Positions 62,457-64,000 of a stretch of 64,000 nucleotides of DNA are shown here, piece by piece. Each line of letters begins with the position of its first letter. The stretch's first letter is position 1. The stretch spans positions 62,001-126,000 of the forward strand of contig NZ_JACJHX010000012.1 of assembly GCF_014138605.1 (NCBI RefSeq), given 5' to 3'. A program made the position numbers and the translations under genes. The notes under the pieces are model-generated. The model made no database searches and had not been told where the DNA came from. It worked only from the letters and a program-made list of their open reading frames with translations. This DNA comes from Peribacillus huizhouensis. GTDB lineage: Bacteria > Bacillota > Bacilli > Bacillales > DSM-1321.

Positions 62457-62545
62457 TAGTGAAAACATTCACAAATAAACTTCTAGACAAACAATCCATA
62501 GAACGAGAAATATTTTTTTAATTAATTATGTGAAACGTTTCACAA
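62457..62545. promoter_or_regulatory. Two Rex-like operators before doxX
   Basis: TAGTGAAAACATTCACAA (62457-62474) and ATGTGAAACGTTTCACAA (62528-62545) each match the Rex consensus TTGTGAANNNNTTCACAA except at one position. They lie 36 and 107 bp before the doxX start. Rex leaves its sites when NADH rises, so doxX may respond to redox state or oxygen limitation (inference). Confidence 0.6.
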
Positions 62546-62580
62546 ACTTTTATTAAATCCAGTTTAAGGAGTGGTTTACA

Positions 62581-63102
62581 ATGAAAAGAAATTGGAAAAG
62601 CGGTCCGGTTATAAGTGGAGTTTGGACAGTGTTAAGAGTATGGTTAGGTATTCAATGGGTAATGGGTGGTTGGAGCAAACTTACTAGTGGTGAATTTAAT
62701 GCAGGTGGATTTATTCAAGGAGCGATAGCGAATGCTGGAGGAGACCACCCGGCAGTACAAGGTTGGTACGCAAGTTTCTTAGAAAATGTGGCTTTGCCGA
62801 ACGCAGATCTATTTAGCTTCTTCGTTCAATGGGGGGAATTACTAGTAGGTATTGGCCTAATTCTTGGAGTGGCGACAATTCCAGCATTAATTGCAGGAGC
62901 CTTCATGAATCTTAACTTCCTATTGGCAGGGACAGTTAGCACGAACCCAGTTTATTACACAATTGCAATCATTCTGCTTTTTGCGGGGACCGGGGCATAC
63001 AACTATGGTGTAGACCGCTTTGTACTTCCTTTCATTAAAGCAGGGATGGGTAAATTTAAGGGGAAGGGAAAGGTTTATCGAAAAAGAGAAATTGCTCATT
63101 AA
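62581..63102 (+). CDS. DoxX-family membrane protein
   Basis: A 173-residue protein with four helices and the DoxX pattern (LRVWLGIQWVMGGWSKL, then FVQWGELLVGIGLILGVAT). DoxX relatives take part in thiosulfate:quinone oxidation in archaea and in thiol/oxidative stress handling in bacteria; the role here is open. AAGGAGTGG precedes the ATG. Confidence 0.85.
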   Translation: MKRNWKSGPVISGVWTVLRVWLGIQWVMGGWSKLTSGEFNAGGFIQGAIANAGGDHPAVQGWYASFLENVALPNADLFSFFVQWGELLVGIGLILGVATIPALIAGAFMNLNFLLAGTVSTNPVYYTIAIILLFAGTGAYNYGVDRFVLPFIKAGMGKFKGKGKVYRKREIAH

Positions 63103-63119
63103 GATAGCAAGGATGTCGT

Positions 63120-63199
63120 AAAGGTCAGACCTCACACTCTTAACATCATATATATGTCATATATCCGATGTAAAGTAGATATGGGGTCTGACCTTTTTG
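63120..63199. terminator. Family D hairpin as terminator after doxX, copy D5
   Basis: AAAGGTCAGACCTC (63120-63133) pairs with GGGGTCTGACCTTT (63183-63196, near perfect), with an AT-rich inner loop and a T run after it. It is the clearest family D copy and separates doxX from yfhD. Confidence 0.75.
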
Positions 63200-63217
63200 T
63201 TTTGGAACATTCTTTTC

Positions 63218-63385
63218 TTATTGCTTATTGCGTTTCTGTTTTGCCCGTTTATCTGCTGCTTCTGAGCGCTTTTGTGCTTCTAAGTCATCATGGTCAGCAA
63301 GCTCTTGGGAAAATTCGATATCAAGTCCATCGCTTATTTGATTTTTAAAGTGTTGATGTGGCTGTTGGTTATGCTGTTTATCCAT
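63218..63385 (-). CDS. yfhD: YfhD-like small protein
   Basis: A 55-residue, Gln/His-rich protein with the YfhD core EFSQELADHDDLEAQKRSEA and a basic tail. Function unknown. ATG at 63385 follows GGGGGGAATAAGG; the frame runs upstream to 63523 through a hairpin and is not likely coding there. It lies next to yfhE, as in B. subtilis. Confidence 0.72.
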   Translation of the reverse strand: MDKQHNQQPHQHFKNQISDGLDIEFSQELADHDDLEAQKRSEAADKRAKQKRNKQ

Positions 63386-63400
63386 CCTTATTCCCCCCAA

Positions 63401-63450
63401 AAAGCTAAATGGGAAACACCTTATAAAGGTTGTTTCCCATTTAGCTTTTG
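63401..63450 (-). terminator. Strong hairpin between yfhE and yfhD
   Basis: AAAAGCTAAATGGGAAACA and TGTTTCCCATTTAGCTTTT pair almost perfectly. On the minus strand it follows yfhE and ends in TTTTT shortly before the yfhD ribosome site, so it could end yfhE transcripts or limit read-through to yfhD. Confidence 0.68.
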
Positions 63451-63488
63451 TAGAAATCATGAGAATATGATAGGGGAATTTATCCAGT

Positions 63489-63614
63489 CTAATATAGTTT
63501 GCTTGACGTGTATCCACCAGCACGATCCGCTTTCTTAAAGTCCCTTGAGTAAAGAAATTCTTGTGTGGATGTTAATTTGTTCTTGACTAATTTTTCTTTT
63601 CTTTTGCTTCCCAT
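63489..63614 (-). CDS. yfhE: YfhE-like small protein, 41 residues
   Basis: Reads MGSKRKEKLVKNKLTSTQEF, then YSRDFKKADRAGGYTSSKLY, the YfhE family pattern. AGGAGCTGATGAAG precedes the ATG. Adjacent to the yfhD-like gene on the same strand, which supports both calls. Function unknown. Confidence 0.72.
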   Translation of the reverse strand: MGSKRKEKLVKNKLTSTQEFLYSRDFKKADRAGGYTSSKLY

Positions 63615-63788
63615 CTTCATCAGCTCCTAATTAGCAGTTGTTCATATTTTTTCCAATCAAATTGATTTTATACGATGAACTTTTTAAGCGTATTGTGTAA
63701 GTAAACAAAGTTTAGAATTTATTTACAAGATTCATACACAGATAAAATAAAACTGGATTAAACTAAGCATATGAAAGGGAGGGTAATT

Positions 63789-63908
63789 ATGAAACGATAC
63801 TACTGCAATTATTGTTTAACGCTGACAAAGAAGAATGAGATTTGTAAAGAGTGTGGTAATAAAACGATTAAACCAATAGTGGTCAATATTCAAAAGCAAA
63901 AAGCTTAA
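63789..63908 (+). CDS. Small zinc-ribbon protein, 39 residues
   Basis: Starts MKRYYCNYCLTLTKKNEICK and continues ECGNKTIKPIVVN, with two CxxC pairs (C6/C9 and C19/C22) that would bind one zinc ion. AAAGGGAGGGTAA precedes the ATG. A T-rich stretch with an AAAGC/GCTTT stem follows. Function unknown. Confidence 0.65.
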   Translation: MKRYYCNYCLTLTKKNEICKECGNKTIKPIVVNIQKQKA

Positions 63909-64000
63909 TGAATATTGCTTTTTTTTTGCGGAAAAATAATAAGTTCGCCATCGTCCTCATCTTACCTACCATCCTTAATCCGCAGTGATATTCCATGTTC

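Noticed and set aside
62528-62545. ATGTGAAACGTTTCACAA as a cre box
   Set aside because: The CG-centred palindrome does not align with TGWAARCGYTWNCW (GTGAAAC in place of TGAAANC); it fits Rex much better.

Overview
The window looks like a chromosomal segment of an endospore-forming, low-GC member of the Bacillaceae (Bacillus sensu lato; the species cannot be fixed from sequence alone). Support: strong GGAGG-type ribosome binding sites with many TTG/GTG starts, genes for spore coat (CotF), spore germination (GerA/B/C/D), SpoVA and the sporulation diadenylate cyclase CdaS, yfhD/yfhE-type small genes, CcpA-type cre boxes, and two classic Bacillus riboswitches (yybP-ykoY manganese and SAM-I). No rRNA, tRNA, CRISPR array or prophage was seen.

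Layout. 1-2.4 kb: the end of a BlaI-type repressor gene, an M56 metalloprotease, and the disulfide-bond pair bdbD-bdbC. 2.9-9 kb: a TRAP dicarboxylate transporter (Q, M, P) followed by a YesM/YesN-like two-component system. 9.8-13 kb: gltS and a hutG-like formimidoylglutamase, divergent from a LysR regulator. 13-18 kb: a reduced spoVA2mob-like spore cluster (DUF1657, spoVAD, DUF1657, 2Duf) lacking recognisable spoVAC and spoVAE, then a YitT-like membrane protein and a CotF coat protein. 18.5-24.4 kb: FMN reductase, EamA transporter, two TerC-family (Mn export) proteins, one behind a Mn riboswitch, and a chromate transporter. 24.8-27 kb: an orphan SUKH immunity-type protein and an M20 amidohydrolase. 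27.4-41 kb: a carboxylate-uptake island with two CitA/DcuS-type kinase-regulator pairs, a tripartite tricarboxylate transporter (tctC divergent from tctBA), an AEC permease, a CitM-type citrate symporter and an AbrB-family permease, with cre boxes and inverted repeats at the control points. 41.2-47 kb: a six-gene methionine-salvage operon (mtnW-X-B-D-K-A) under a SAM riboswitch. 47-56 kb: a broken NERD gene, rluF, an exonuclease, an AI-2E-family permease, an HD-GYP protein convergent with cdaS, a DnaA-box cluster, a DUF3189 protein and a YerD-like glutamate-synthase homologue. 56-63 kb: a GerA-type germinant receptor cluster with a duplicated B subunit and decayed C/D copies, then doxX behind two Rex-like boxes, and yfhD/yfhE.

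The gene-poor stretches are filled by short non-autonomous elements. Two related families (A, B) have GGCT-starting inverted ends and AT-rich 8-bp target duplications, as expected of ISL3-type MITEs. A third family (C, up to 260 bp) inserts after TTTAT without duplication, carries hairpins near both ends, and looks like a non-autonomous IS200/IS605-type element; one copy splits the NERD gene and its removal restores the frame exactly. A fourth set (D) consists of long imperfect hairpins with a GGTCAGACC-like stem, often placed as terminators. The observations most worth following are the DnaA-box cluster upstream of cdaS, the family C element, the decayed tandem duplication in the germinant receptor locus, the reduced spoVA2mob cluster and the paired Rex-like operators.
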